Source of the DNA: Paraphaeosphaeria minitans
Taxonomy: Eukaryota > Ascomycota > Dothideomycetes > Pleosporales > Didymosphaeriaceae
Reading direction: 5' to 3'
DNA: 64,000 nucleotides
Assembly (NCBI GenBank): GCA_015832175.1
Contig: WJXW01000001.1
Span: 4,898,001-4,962,000, forward strand
Positions 45,523-56,590 of this stretch are shown piece after piece; the first letter of the stretch is position 1; every line of letters starts with the position of its first letter. The notes below the pieces were generated by a model that was not told where the DNA came from, did not search any database, and worked only from the letters and a program-made list of their open reading frames with translations. A program made the position numbers and the translations under genes.

Positions 45523-47242
45523 GGAGGCTTGATGGCACGACGACGGAAGCTACGATCTCGCAAGAGCGGCAGCGTCCGTGTTAGATGATGTTAAGTCGGG
45601 GTCGGTCTGCAAGCATCTGCGCCTTGTCGTTGGGGGTGGTGTTCCTGGGGGGCGGCGCGAGTGACCTCAAAGCGGCAGCATGCATGCACGCATGGGCAAA
45701 GGACACTGATGCAGTGGAGACGGAGACGGGGTGCAGACAAGCAAGGCGCCCAGGCCGACAGGCAGACAGACGGACAGGCAGACAGGCAGGCAGAAAGACA
45801 AAGAGACGCAGTAGTGCGGCGCGGAGAAGGAGCAGGACTCAGGAGGACGAGGAGGATTGGAGCACTTGGACTTGGTGGTGACTGCAGGGCAAGATGCGTA
45901 CCTATGCGGCGGCTTGCAGGGCGTACTTGAGCGAAGTCTGGTCGATGGTCAGGGCCCTTGTGCGTGGGCTGCGGGCGGCGGCGGGTTACAGTAGCGGGAG
46001 AGGGGGCCATGGGCCATGGTGCTGTTTGTTTCGAGCCCGAGCGACCCTGTCAACTCGGCGTGCGAGCAACTCGGGCCTGTGCTCGCCATCCCAGCAAGCG
46101 ACACCGCAACGCGAAGAGTAGCGCCGTCGGGGATGCGCCCCTAGTACAGCGACAGATGCGCCCCCTAGACGGCGACAGATGCACCCAGCAGGTGGGCCCG
46201 TAAAGCGGTCGCAAGCCCTGCTGGCCCCAGCGCGTCACCCCCCCTAGTCCTCTCTCCACGCACGCGCAGCGGCGGCAAATGGCATGTCAAGCTCCGAGCT
46301 CCAAGCTCCACCACCCCGAGCCTGGGAGCGCTCAGCGCAGCATGCCACCGTCCGGCTAATCTGGCGCTGCCGAACCCGGTCGCTGCCAGAGTGTGCCATA
46401 TTGGCTGCTGCTCGTCCGGGGCCTTGTGCTCCAGCGTCCGTCATGCTGCCCGTTACCGTGCTATGTGACGTACGACCATGCTGGGCCAGCACCGGCGCTG
46501 CTCAGGTACGCGAGGCCGCCGTTCCCCGTGGTCTGGACGACACCGTCAATCGTTGCCGCTGCATAAAGGAGATGCCGCGTTGAGCGTCCACTGTCTCGAT
46601 GCGCCCAAAGGGCTGAAACGCTTCCGGAAAGGCTGCCAGGCCCGCCCGTCCATGAGAGCCACAAGTAGCCACTCAGGCTCGCGAGCGATGATCCTTTAGC
46701 GCCCGAATCACAGCGCCGCCTCTGAGTCGTCAGTCTGCCCTGCATCCCTGCTGCTTTTCTCCGAGTCGTCCTCTGCTGGAATCAGTCGACCAATCGAGCA
46801 GCCTAGTGCCAGAGAAAAAGGCTAGGAAACCATCGTCGTATTGCTGAATGTCCGACTTCATAATCTGAGAAAACAAACGCTACCACGCCGGCAGCGCGAC
46901 ACCTACCTGCCTCCTCGGCATCGACGGCACTCGGTGTGTCGACTTGTCGACTGGTGCCGGGGCGTAATCCATCTCCCAACCCCCCGGCGAATCATCCTCT
47001 CCATTCGCTGTGTAAGCTCCCAGGACCAAAATAGCGCCCGGACGGATGCCGTATGATGTCTTTAGTACCGCGCCTCGACCAATTCAGCTCTTGAAGTCGG
47101 CCTAGCGCTCATCCTATGGGAATGTCATGCTGCGATGCGGCATTGAGACAATCAAGCCATGCTCCATATCCTCCGCACCATTCGCGCCATCTCGCGTGGA
47201 AAGGCCAATGCAATCCCGTCATGAACCAGGGGCCAAACGTAC
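45523..47242. other. Intergenic region upstream of CENP-B-like gene and downstream of rbg1
   Basis: 1.7 kb. A CAGACAGG/CAGGCAGA-type repeat lies at about 45755-45795. No gene supported. Confidence 0.5.
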
Positions 47243-48615
47243 TTATCGCTTGATGATCGTGACTGTGAAATCGTAAGCTGGAAGGCGTCCGAGGAAGGGG
47301 TTTATGGACGTACTGATGTCCTCGTCGGCGAGCTCGTGAGACAAACCCACACGTTGCGGCTGATGCTTCACTGACTTGCCGTACACAATGGCTTGCTTGA
47401 ATTGATCAACGATGGTCTTGTGGATCGAGTTACACTGCGTCACTGGTTAGCAATCACGTCCCACGATAGCGTCCTGAAGCCACATACAAAATCTTCGACC
47501 GTGCAGGCCGTCGAGCGGAGCACAACTGGGGCAGTGTAGTCGGGCAGTCTGCCCTTGGGCTTGGTGTAGACGCGAACCAGATTAAGCTTCTCCCACATCT
47601 GCTCCAAAAGCTCGTCGATATTCCAACCGTGCTCGGAGCTGATGGGGCAAGCATTCGGAATCCGGTACAGCAGATCCAGCTCCTCGATGGAGATAGCATC
47701 GATCTTGTTCAGCGCGTAGATAACAGGGATGTAGCTTCGGCCTTTCGCTTCAATGATATCGATCAGGTCGTCCACGGTGGCATCGCAACGGATTGCGACA
47801 TCAGCGTTAGACATCTTGTATTCCGCCAAGACTGCCTTGATTTCTTCATGGCTGATGTGCGTAAGCGGGACGGTAGCAGTGATGTTGATGCCGCCCTTGT
47901 CCTTCTTCTTCAAGACAATGTTGGGAGGGCTCTTGTTGATGCGGATGCCGAATCCTTCCAATTCGTTTTCAATGACGCGCTTATCTGTGAGCGGCTTGTT
48001 CACGTCAAGCACGATGAAGATCAAATGGCACGTCTTTGCAACAGCAATAACCTGCCGACCACGACCCTTGCCATCTTTGGCACCCTGGATGATACCGGGA
48101 AGATCGAGAATCTGGATCTTGGCACCGTTGTAAACGACTTGTCCGGGAACGGTCGTGAGCGTGGTGAATTCGTATGCAGCCGCCTCGGAGTGTTGGCCCG
48201 TCAATTTGCTCATAAGCGTGCTTTTGCCCACAGATGGAAAACCTATGAAGCCGACACTGGCAACACCTGTTCTGGCAACATCGAAACCCACGCCCGCGCC
48301 GCCGCCACCGCTTGAAGACGGTGTCAGCAGCTCTCTTTTCAGCTTAGCAAGCTTTGCCTTGAGTTGACCTGCGATTGATGAGACCTTGTGGCGAGCGAGC
48401 GGGGCTTGCGGGAGCGGTACCGAGATGGAAAGACGTTGCTTTGTTTTTCTGCGTCTTGGCCATCTGCATGGGGACGTGAGCATCGACAACACGGCGCGTA
48501 TGGGGCCTGTCTTACTTCATCCTCAATCGCTTTAATCTGCCCCGCAAAATGTATCAGCCTTCCGTTTGGGCGTTTTCGCGTACGGGATACTGACCTTATC
48601 CACGGTGGTCGCCAT
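47243..48615 (-). CDS. rbg1: DRG-family GTPase Rbg1
   Basis: Translation-associated GTPase of the Obg superfamily; Rbg1 with partner Tma46 binds ribosomes and assists elongation. Exons 48615-48595, 48536-48516, 48463-48421, 48368-47488, 47434-47314 and 47262-47243 give 368 residues, the size of yeast Rbg1. The first three exons are 21, 21 and 43 nt ([28 protein letters not shown]). Motifs: G1 [10 protein letters not shown]3 [19 protein letters not shown]4 NKID, G5-like [11 protein letters not shown], and a C-terminal TGS domain with [19 protein letters not shown] and [18 protein letters not shown], ending TIIKR. All six exons agree in phase. The gene is head to head with cysteine dioxygenase. 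Seen: motifs and frame; role by homology. Confidence 0.95.
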
Positions 48616-49125
48616 CTTGACGGTATTCTGCGGAGCAGCAGTGGGTACAGCAAGCAAACAATCAAAGGAATGCGATGCTGTTGCGGCACCACAAAAAATG
48701 TGAGGTTGAGGCTGCAGCCATGACGCGAGGGGCAATCGCGCCGGAGAACGGAGAAACCGCCACGCCGACCGGCCTTGGTTTCCAAAATCATCTGCCCGGC
48801 ACAAGCCGGCCAGTCGCGATGTCTTCTCGGAGGAACCGTGCAACACGCCGAACGCGCCGTTGGAAGGCTGCCCCCATCGCCGCTGACCAGTGCCATGGCG
48901 ACACACGACCGACCAAGTAGCTACTCCTTACCTCCTGCCCGCCTCGATTACCGCTTGTCGTGGGCCACCTCAGCAGCAAACCTCCTCTGCTTCTGCTTCT
49001 GCAATCACTAGTCACGTACCTAGGTACTCTAGATAAACATCGTCAGCGCAATCAGTCCTCAACGGCTATATACATCCGTCTTTCTTTCACCGTGCCGCTC
49101 GATCACCCAAGCTCCCAGGCACGTC
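48616..49125. promoter_or_regulatory. Divergent promoter, rbg1 and cysteine dioxygenase
   Basis: 510 bp between opposite start codons. It contains the TACCTAGGTA palindrome at 49017-49026, 100 bp before the cysteine dioxygenase start, and a CT-rich stretch just before it. Confidence 0.5.
49017..49026. repeat. TACCTAGGTA palindrome, copy 4 (promoter)
   Basis: Exact copy of the palindrome at 2052, placed about 100 bp upstream of the cysteine dioxygenase start codon. Confidence 0.6.
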
Positions 49126-49870
49126 ATGGATACTCAGGACATCATCCACGAGCGCCGAAAAAACGCATTCGAGGTGTTGGTTGAGAAGCTCAGTGCTGAA
49201 CTGGGACCCTGCTCGGGTATTAATTCTGAAGATGTGGACCCAAGAAGGCTGGAGTACCTGATGATGGACTACGTATCAGATGAAACGCACTGGAGCAAAT
49301 ATTTCTTCCCCAGTCAGCACCATGCCTACACGCGCAACCTCGTCGACAAGGGGAACGGCAAGAGCAACTTGCTCATCCTCGTCTGGTCGCCTGGAAAGTC
49401 GAGCCCAATTCACGACCATGCCAACGCCCATTGCATCATGAAGGTCCTGAAAGGCTCTCTGGTCGAGACTCGCTACGCCTGGCCTACCATACATCTCAAT
49501 GAGAAGGAAGATCACCCCTTGCAAACCATATCTGAGAGGATGTACGAGGGGAACGACGTAACCTACATGTCCGACAGGCTAGGCTTGCACCGCATTTCCA
49601 ACCCGAATCCAAACGAGTATGCTGTATCATTGCACTGTAAGTCAATTCCATCATCTTGCGTCCAACGGGTATTGCGAGGTGCACTGACAAGATCGCTTCT
49701 TGGTCGCCTACTACAACAGTATCGATTCACAGCTGACTTTGTCAGTGTACACTCCGCCAAATGCCGCAGTGTATGGCTGCAATGTCTTCGACGAGCAAAC
49801 CGGCCATGCAAAGCACATGCCGAAGTGCACTGTGTATTCGGAGTACGGCAAGAAAGAGCCGCGACTTTGA
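49126..49870 (+). CDS. Cysteine dioxygenase
   Basis: Non-haem iron enzyme of the cytosol that oxidises L-cysteine to cysteine sulfinate, which limits cysteine toxicity and feeds taurine and sulfite formation. Exons 49126-49636 and 49746-49870 give 211 residues. The cupin iron ligands are seen in SSPIHDHANAHC (two His) and in GLHRISNP (third His). The cysteine of the Cys-Tyr crosslink is in NAHCIMK and the tyrosine in EYAVSLHLY. The last exon gives LYTPPNAAVYGCNVFDEQTG and ends EYGKKEPRL. The intron, 109 nt, is longer than usual here; the acceptor tttgtcag after branch gctgac is the one that restores frame and the conserved HLYTPP. Divergent from rbg1. Seen: ligands and frame; activity by homology. 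Confidence 0.94.
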
Positions 49871-50525
49871 AGGGCTCCGAAGGAAGCATGCATGTACGAC
49901 CGACCAGTGTTCGCTTGACGAAATGTTTATGACATCGTTTACGAAGTCACACTGAGCGTTCTAGTCCACACGGCACGGTATCAAGCCTACATCCGTGGAA
50001 GTCATCTTTTTTTTTCTGTTGCCACGCTCTTTTCGTCTAGTCGCGTGGTCATCCCATATTCAAATTGAGCGTTTTGGCGCAGCATCATTGCCATCTTGTT
50101 CAATTCCACATTATCCTACACAAGCTAACGTCTTACGGCACATATCTGAAGCCATCGACATCGCCTTTTTGCTGTGTACTTGGAGGTGATTTGCTATTTG
50201 CCATGCTGACAGGCCTTGATAACATAGCAAGCCTCTCTGGCCTCCGCAGTTTCCAACCTTGCACCATCGATAACTTTCACCAGTGTAGGAGCGGTGCCAT
50301 CTTGGCGAGTGCTAGTATAGGAAGCACAGGCACATTCAAACTCTCTGGCCCACCCTTTCTGTGAACGATCAGCCCGCACATCATACATAAACCCGCCCGC
50401 CGCGGTCTCAACCATGCCAGACAGCGCACCACCCTACAGCTCCAACGCTTATTGTCGACTGCATTGATTTGACAACCCAAGTTTATCGACACATATCGTC
50501 TGTACTGTCACTGCAGCTCCCGCCA
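49871..50525. other. Intergenic region
   Basis: 655 bp between cysteine dioxygenase and the following gene on the same strand. No feature recognised. Confidence 0.45.
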
Positions 50526-51679
50526 ATGGAAGACTCCGCCTCCATCTCCGCTCAGCTCCTCGACCGCGGCGACCGCATCTCCTCCTTCGGTCTCCCACCC
50601 AACATGACCACCGCCGAGCTCGCCATCGCTGTGAACCACATCATGAACGTGTGGTGGCCGCAGCTCTGTCGCAGCTCCCGCACGCAAAAGGTCAAGGACA
50701 CTGGCATCTTCGAAGAGGGCTGGTACGACGATAACGGTCTACTCGACCTCCAGAACCCGGCGTACTGGAAGATCGTTAATGGACTCGTAAGCTCCGCCCC
50801 TTTACATCCTTACCCATATCATACCAGGAAGATGAGAGCTGACATACCCCGGGCACTCTCTACGGCAAAGTCCACGCCCGCTACCCCGTCGACGCCGTCC
50901 ACACCTTTCGCGTCCGCTGGCACGTCCAGCGTGACGGCGCCTCGATCACCATGCTCGTCGAGGCTGGTCTATCCGGCGAGAAAGACTACCGCGGCAAGCC
51001 CATGATGAAGGGCTTCCGCATCAATGGTCCGCGCGGCGGCGGCGGCTGGCTCGACTTCCAGATGGAGCTGGATAGGCTGAAGGCGCAGCGCGACGCCGGC
51101 CATGGGACGTAAGCTCCCCTTTCGTAGCAACGATCAAACACTACGGCTAACAATGAAAGGGCGAATCCCGAGGACGGCGCCACAGCACCCAAGATGGATA
51201 TCAACACCGACGGCGCCACAGGCGACCAGGCATTCTCGCCCGCCCAGCGCAAGGACGTCGCGCAGCAGGTCGACGCCGCGCTCACCGATTCCGCCGCCTT
51301 GTCCGACGACGAGCACGTCGCCGCGAAGGTGGGAAAGTGTATTTTCGACCAAGCCCAAGACCCCTCCATCGAGAGCACTGGTGACAACGCTTTGACCGTC
51401 GCCGGCACTGCGGATGTCGCCCTGGGCCTCGACGCTTCGAACGTCCCCGGAGCTGCGGGGGCCACCCTCACAGTGTCCACTGCTTCTCTTGCCACCAATA
51501 CTATCCCCGACATGGAGGAAGACTCGGACTGGGACTTCGACTGGGTCAAGGTCGGCGAGGGTGACAACGCGGATGACTTCACTGTTCCGGTGGCGACTTC
51601 GTATGTGTACAAGAAGGGGGATGCGGTGAAGCCTTCGCGCGGCTGGTTCGGGCGTGTGTTTTACAAGACGGACAATTGA
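50526..51679 (+). CDS. Uncharacterised protein, possibly PP2-like fold, with irregular intron 1
   Basis: I do not recognise the family with certainty. Coding blocks 50526-50786, 50846-51108 and 51160-51679 give 347 residues. Residues 1-175 look like a folded domain: AIAVNHIMNVWWPQL, FEEGWYDDNGLLDLQNPAYW, TPGTLYGKVHARYPVDAVHT, FRVRWHVQRDG and GGGWLDFQMELDRLKAQRD. The order tryptophan, L-P-G-T-x-Y, strand and then GWLDFQME faintly recalls phloem-protein-2-type lectin domains, which is only a hypothesis. The tail is acidic (MEEDSDWDFDWVKVGEGD) and ends SRGWFGRVFYKTDN. Intron 1 has a good donor (gtaagc) and branch (gctgac), but the frame-compatible acceptor is AT (50844-50845) instead of AG; the real AG at 50869-50870 puts the next exon out of frame. 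Intron 2 is normal. Confidence 0.6.
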
Positions 51680-52036
51680 GTTTGTCGGGTGTGTGGTGAA
51701 TTGGCGCAGGGTGTGATGTGAGCCGAGCAGCGATGATACCGATGATGGATGAAATGTTGCGAATGGTACGGATATGGCACTAGCTGCGATGGGCGATGAT
51801 TGTTGGTAAGGTCTCTTCGCAGGGAAACTTGTTGAATTATTCGATGTTTACTACATGACGGCTCTATGGTAGAACTGCATGAATTTGGAAAGGCTTGCGT
51901 AAATGACGTTCTGGCATGCTGTATTATCAATCAGAAAGTACTCGCTTACTTACAAGGACGGATTCTCAAAGCCCTGTTCAGTCGGCAACACAATATTACC
52001 GATTCTTACCAGCCGTGTTCTTCCCTCCGAAACCCC
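51680..52036. other. Convergent intergenic region
   Basis: 357 bp between the 3' ends of the uncharacterised gene and dbp8. Expected to hold both 3' UTRs; nothing else seen. Confidence 0.5.
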
Positions 52037-53650
52037 TCATAGCCGCCTCTTCTGCATGCCCACCTTCCGTTTCCCCAGCACATCCCTCCCCTCTTCAATC
52101 TGCAACAACGCCTCCCTCTTCTTCTCCGTAACAGGCTTCAGCGCCTCCCGCACAACCCTACCCTCAACACTAACACCCTCCTCTTCATACTCCTCCAGAT
52201 CCTTACCCACACGCTCCTCGATGGCATGAATCAAATCGACATCTCGCTGACCAACGAGCGTGACACTGTGACCCACCCTGCCCGCACGCGCGGTACGACC
52301 CACCCGGTGGATGTAGTCATCTGGATCGCGCGGAACATCGAAGTTCACCACGAGCGCGACTTCTGGGATGTCGAGACCGCGGGCAGCAACGTCGGTGGCA
52401 ACGAGGATGCGGGCAGCTTGGGCGCGGAAGCGGGCGAGGTTGCTGACTCGTTCGGCCTGTTTGAGACCGGAGTGGAGGGCTGTGACGCGGTGTTCGAGGA
52501 GGCGGAGCATGTACTCTAGGAGTGTGGCTGTTTTTGTTCGGTTGCAGAAGATGATGACGGACCTTTTGAGGTTTTCTGGGGCTTGTCAGTGGGAGCTCGA
52601 AGATTTCGAGGTAGGGATTACTAACCCGGAGTGCTGAGGAGCACGTGCAGGTAACACTCTTTGTGCGTGACCGGAGTCATGATGTACAGCTGCTGCAGCT
52701 TCGGCGGAACTGCCAGCGTCTCGGTGTCGACTTCGCACACGAAGATCGGGGGCTTGCCGGGAGTCCGCGGTTTCTCTTTTAGAGCCAGAACCTCGGTTGT
52801 CACGGTGGCCGTGAATAACAACGTTTGCCGCCGCTCCGGTGGGGGCAGGACCGAAAGGCACGTCTCTAAATCTGGAAGCATGGATCCTTTGCCAGGAGCC
52901 AGAAGACGATCCGCTTCATCGAATACGACAAACTTGACTCTTCTCAGGCCGCAGATCGTATCTTCTCCGGACGTTTTGATGTGCTCTGCGAGACGCCCCG
53001 GGGTTGCTATTACTACGTGCGGACGCGATGCGAGCTGTAACGCTTGCTCGCGTTGGTCTGCGCCTCCTGTGATTAGGATGACTTTGACGGACTGACGTGA
53101 GCCGATCGCTTTCACCTGTTCAAAGATTTGAATAGCAAGCTCTCTGGTAGGACTGTTGTTTGATCAGAATACCGCGTCCAACTGGAAGAGAGCCATATGG
53201 TACATACGTGATCATGAGAGCAAAGATGCCGCAAGGATCTTCAGACCACTTTTGCAATATAGGTACAGAAAAGGCAATTGTTTTACCAGTACCCGTACGT
53301 GAGCCACCAATGCAATCTCTTCCTTTCAATATCTCAGGAATACACTCTTTTTGAATTCCGGTAGGCTTTTTGATTTCCATCGACGCGAGGGAAGCGACCA
53401 ACCACGGAGAGACATCGAGGGAAGCAAAGCTGAATTTCTGGGCAGCTTTCGATGTTTCTGATACGGCTGGTGCTCCAGATCCATCTTGAACATGTGATGA
53501 CGTGGTAGTTTGCTTTGCTTTGATGCGCGAGATTGTGGCAAGTGGTTGCTGCGTAAGCTTTTCGACCGGTGATAGCCTTCTCTTCTTCCTGGACCCGTTC
53601 TGCTCTAGCATCTCCTCGTCGCTGGAGGAGTAATCCGACATTGAAGCCAT
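52037..53650 (-). CDS. dbp8: DEAD-box RNA helicase Dbp8
   Basis: Nucleolar helicase needed for 18S rRNA maturation in the small-subunit processome. Exons 53650-53208, 53152-52626 and 52581-52037 give 504 residues. Motifs in order: Q region ([20 protein letters not shown], then TGIQ), I SRTGTGKT, Ia PTRELA (first codon split by intron 1), TGG, Ib TPGRL, II DEAD, III as TAT in [34 protein letters not shown]. The charged N-terminus is short and the C-terminal tail basic ([13 protein letters not shown]). Intron 2 has its acceptor at aag after branch actgac, joining [20 protein letters not shown]. Motif III SAT replaced by TAT is common in Dbp8. Dbp8 is preferred to other DEAD-box proteins on size, Q region and linker motifs; related Drs1/Dbp4 are longer. 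Confidence 0.87.
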
Positions 53651-54648
53651 CTCTTTTTGATTGGAATTGCGTTATGTTCTCAATGCGTATCGTGTTGAGT
53701 TGAAGGTTTCGCGCCAGTTTTTTCGTGCAGGGATACATTCACGCTAACGCTATCGATAGCCTCAGTGGCGCAGGGATCACGTGCTCAGCCCTTCCTCATT
53801 CCCCGCCTCAGTCGACCGACTGCAATCACACTCCTCGTCCAGACTTCCTCAAATGTGTTTAGCAGCGCAGTATATAGAGATTATGCAATTCGATGGAAGC
53901 AGTAGTTGTTGTTAGGAGGCGCCTTGGAAAAAAGCTTGGACGTGCTGCGAACACTCCCTCGAGAATATATCGTACCATACAAAGATTGTGTACGTATGAA
54001 CAATCAGTATTGCAAGAGCTTCTCTTATAATACTGGAACAGTTTCCCGTCAGTTTCCTTACGACAACGACTGTACGACCAGCGTGTGGCTTTGGAGGGCG
54101 CCTGCAGCATGTATATGCAGGAAGCCGCCTTACACGTGGCTTTGCTTGCCATTTATCAGACAGGGTCTATCCAGCATCCCCAATGTTTTTTCACGGACCT
54201 TCAAGCAGCATTACTATCCATACGGTCAAGCACTCGCTATCTCTGGTGCGCACCGGGGCGCGACCACAAATAACAAATTCACCGGAACCCTGCACTCAGA
54301 GGCGACAACAAACCGTCATTCGTGAATTCGATCGGGCCTGTGATACAAAGCGTTACCCTGAATGCGATTGTAGCCGCCCATATTTCTAGTTCAACGCCAT
54401 GCCCTCGTGCGTCCAATCGAAGTGATATTTATTCATTGTTTTCTCTTTTCACCTGTATTGATCGACATCCGGACTGGAAACCCGAAATGAAGGTGGAAGA
54501 CAAAAAGTCGGAGTTTCGGTCACCGCGGCTAAGGAATACTTTCTATTACCGCCGCACGATACGGCAGTGCTCACATTTCACACTGCTACGCCAGTCGAAA
54601 CACCCAGACTCTACACTACCACGCAAGATCAACTGCCCCAAATTTGAC
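53651..54648. other. Divergent intergenic region
   Basis: About 1 kb between dbp8 and the orphan gene. The frame of the orphan gene is open upstream to 54322, so a longer N-terminus cannot be excluded. No other feature. Confidence 0.45.
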
Positions 54649-55578
54649 ATGTCGACCGCAACACTGAGCTCCGATACAGAGATGGAGCTCATCATCAGCA
54701 AGATGTCTCTCGAACCCTCCGTTGTCCGGTCGTATTCGTTCGCGCAAGGCTGGGCCAAACTGCCGGACGAGTTACGCCTTGCGGTTCTCATCGCTGTTTT
54801 CGCACAATCCCACGGCATCGACCATGCAGAACACGACAAGCTGCTAGACACGCTCCACCTGCCGCTTCTTCTGACGGCAAACGCCGCCCTCGCGACTGAG
54901 GCGCTCTTTGCCCACAACGTTTTCAGGATTCTGCTCGCCAGAAAGCGCTACCCGGCACCTGCTCAGAACACATGGATACGTCGGATGGAGATCAAAATGA
55001 CAGATGAGGAAGCCACGTCAGCCTGGCCTTTCTTTGAGAAGCTATGTGCGGGCGCTCTAGGGCTCGAGCGGCTCCGCGAGATCAATGTGACGTTGATTTC
55101 GAACCGGAAGAAGGGAGACCCTCGAGGTACTAGGTTCAATTACATAGTTGACCTGGGGCTATCGCCTTCAAACCTCACACCCATAATATCCAAGGTCAAG
55201 AAGCTATCGATAACGCGCAAGATCCTTTTCAAAGATAGTGTGAAGTGTTCGATATGGTTCGGGCCTGTTCCGGTCGGCACTCTTCAGCGTGCGCAGCTAT
55301 GGGACAAAATTCGTCTGGAAGGAGAGTATACCGAGGCGCTTCCTGTCCCCATGGAGTTCATCGATACAGAAGTTCAGCTGAATTCTTATCGCCAACTGCC
55401 GTTTGAGGAGGTAGCCTATCCACAACTCGGCTTTACCCGCAAGAAAGGCACCCTTCAAGGTTTGCAGCAGGTTCGAACCCTGACGCGCAAGTATACATCC
55501 TGGCAATACCGCGAGCAGTCCCAAGGACCACTGAAAGTGGTTGGACATGAAAGTGGCGAAGCTTTGAATTTTCTCTAG
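54649..55578 (+). CDS. Orphan protein with F-box-like N-terminal helix
   Basis: Single-exon gene of 309 residues, family not recognised. I start it at the ATG at 54649 (MSTATLSSDTEMEL) because the upstream part of the frame (from 54322) is irregular and without conserved character. Residues 32-48, GWAKLPDELRLAVLIAV, resemble the first helix of an F-box, a common opening in proteins expanded in Dothideomycetes. A helical segment follows, then WIRRMEIKMTDEEA and GLERLREINVTLISNRKKGD, which look like alternating strand/helix elements with positively charged patches. No signal peptide or membrane segment. The reading frame is open over the whole length and codon use is like that of its neighbours, so it is probably a real gene. 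Function unknown. Confidence 0.6.
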   Translation: MSTATLSSDTEMELIISKMSLEPSVVRSYSFAQGWAKLPDELRLAVLIAVFAQSHGIDHAEHDKLLDTLHLPLLLTANAALATEALFAHNVFRILLARKRYPAPAQNTWIRRMEIKMTDEEATSAWPFFEKLCAGALGLERLREINVTLISNRKKGDPRGTRFNYIVDLGLSPSNLTPIISKVKKLSITRKILFKDSVKCSIWFGPVPVGTLQRAQLWDKIRLEGEYTEALPVPMEFIDTEVQLNSYRQLPFEEVAYPQLGFTRKKGTLQGLQQVRTLTRKYTSWQYREQSQGPLKVVGHESGEALNFL

Positions 55579-56590
55579 ACTTGATCAGGTACGTGAATGT
55601 TCCATCCCCATTTCCGAATGCTGACCTCGCCATTAGCCTCTCGCGTGAATGACTGCAGTCGGAAGCTTGCCTCGATCTGACCTTCAATATAAGGTTTTGG
55701 TCGACATGAGCAGGCATAGAAAGCTAGCATTGCTGGTTTGACTATTTCCAACACGGACGAGAACAAGAGATTCATGGGAAAGCTGTGGAGCCTTGGATAT
55801 AGCCTCCCTTGTCACTTTGCAAAGCCACGCTTGTGTGACAAGTTGTCTGACTGCTCTTGGAAAAACGAGTTCTTTCAATTACATCAGTTGATCTGAACAT
55901 TGCAATGCTTCTTCAAATCCTGGATACCGCTACAATACACGTAGTGCTTCCTCTAACATATGCGGTCTTTATCTCAACATTCCTTCGCGTTGCCTTCTCT
56001 TCGCACCGTTCCGGGTCAGCCTCAGCCACTGAAGCTCCAAGACACAACGAGCGTGGCTTGCCTTTTCAAGGGCGTAATGGGAAGCCGAAATATTCCTCAA
56101 ATTGGGACGCCAGAAACGTTGCCCTACACCACGACTGTATCTCTACTGTACAATAACACTTCCTGCAGGGATTCACTCTGCAAGCCGTATCCAAGACCTT
56201 TCTTTTGGTTGTAAATGCACTTTACTGGAATCACAGTCGTTTGCGGTTTGATTGGTATTGAATCTTGAATTGTTATGAACTTTCACTTGAACTGTGTCCG
56301 CGAATAATCCCGTGAGGGGAACTACATGCAGCCCCGTTGCCAAGCACAACAGAGGAAGGAGGTAATACCGTTGAACTATTCTTCTCTCAGAGCCTACAAG
56401 TAAGAATCTCCTTCCTTTTTGTGCCATTTAAGTTTCCATCTTTGACATTCTATGCGTCTGTACTACTGTGAAAAACTCATCTCAAGGCAATTTTCGAGGC
56501 ACTATCAGCCTGTTTGTTAGTTCTCTCGGATAACGCACTTTGCTCGTACTGTAGCTCCGGTGTTGCAAATTTTCATAGGTAAGAGATGAT
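55579..56590. other. Intergenic region
   Basis: 1 kb between the orphan gene and the peptidase relic. Only short overlapping frames. Nothing recognised. Confidence 0.45.

Noticed and set aside
54322..54648. N-terminal extension of the orphan protein
   Set aside because: Irregular sequence with several weak ATGs; cannot be excluded, but the ATG at 54649 starts the regular part.
55455..55490. tRNA-like T-arm string ggttcgaaccctg
   Set aside because: It lies inside the coding frame of the orphan gene and no cloverleaf can be built around it.
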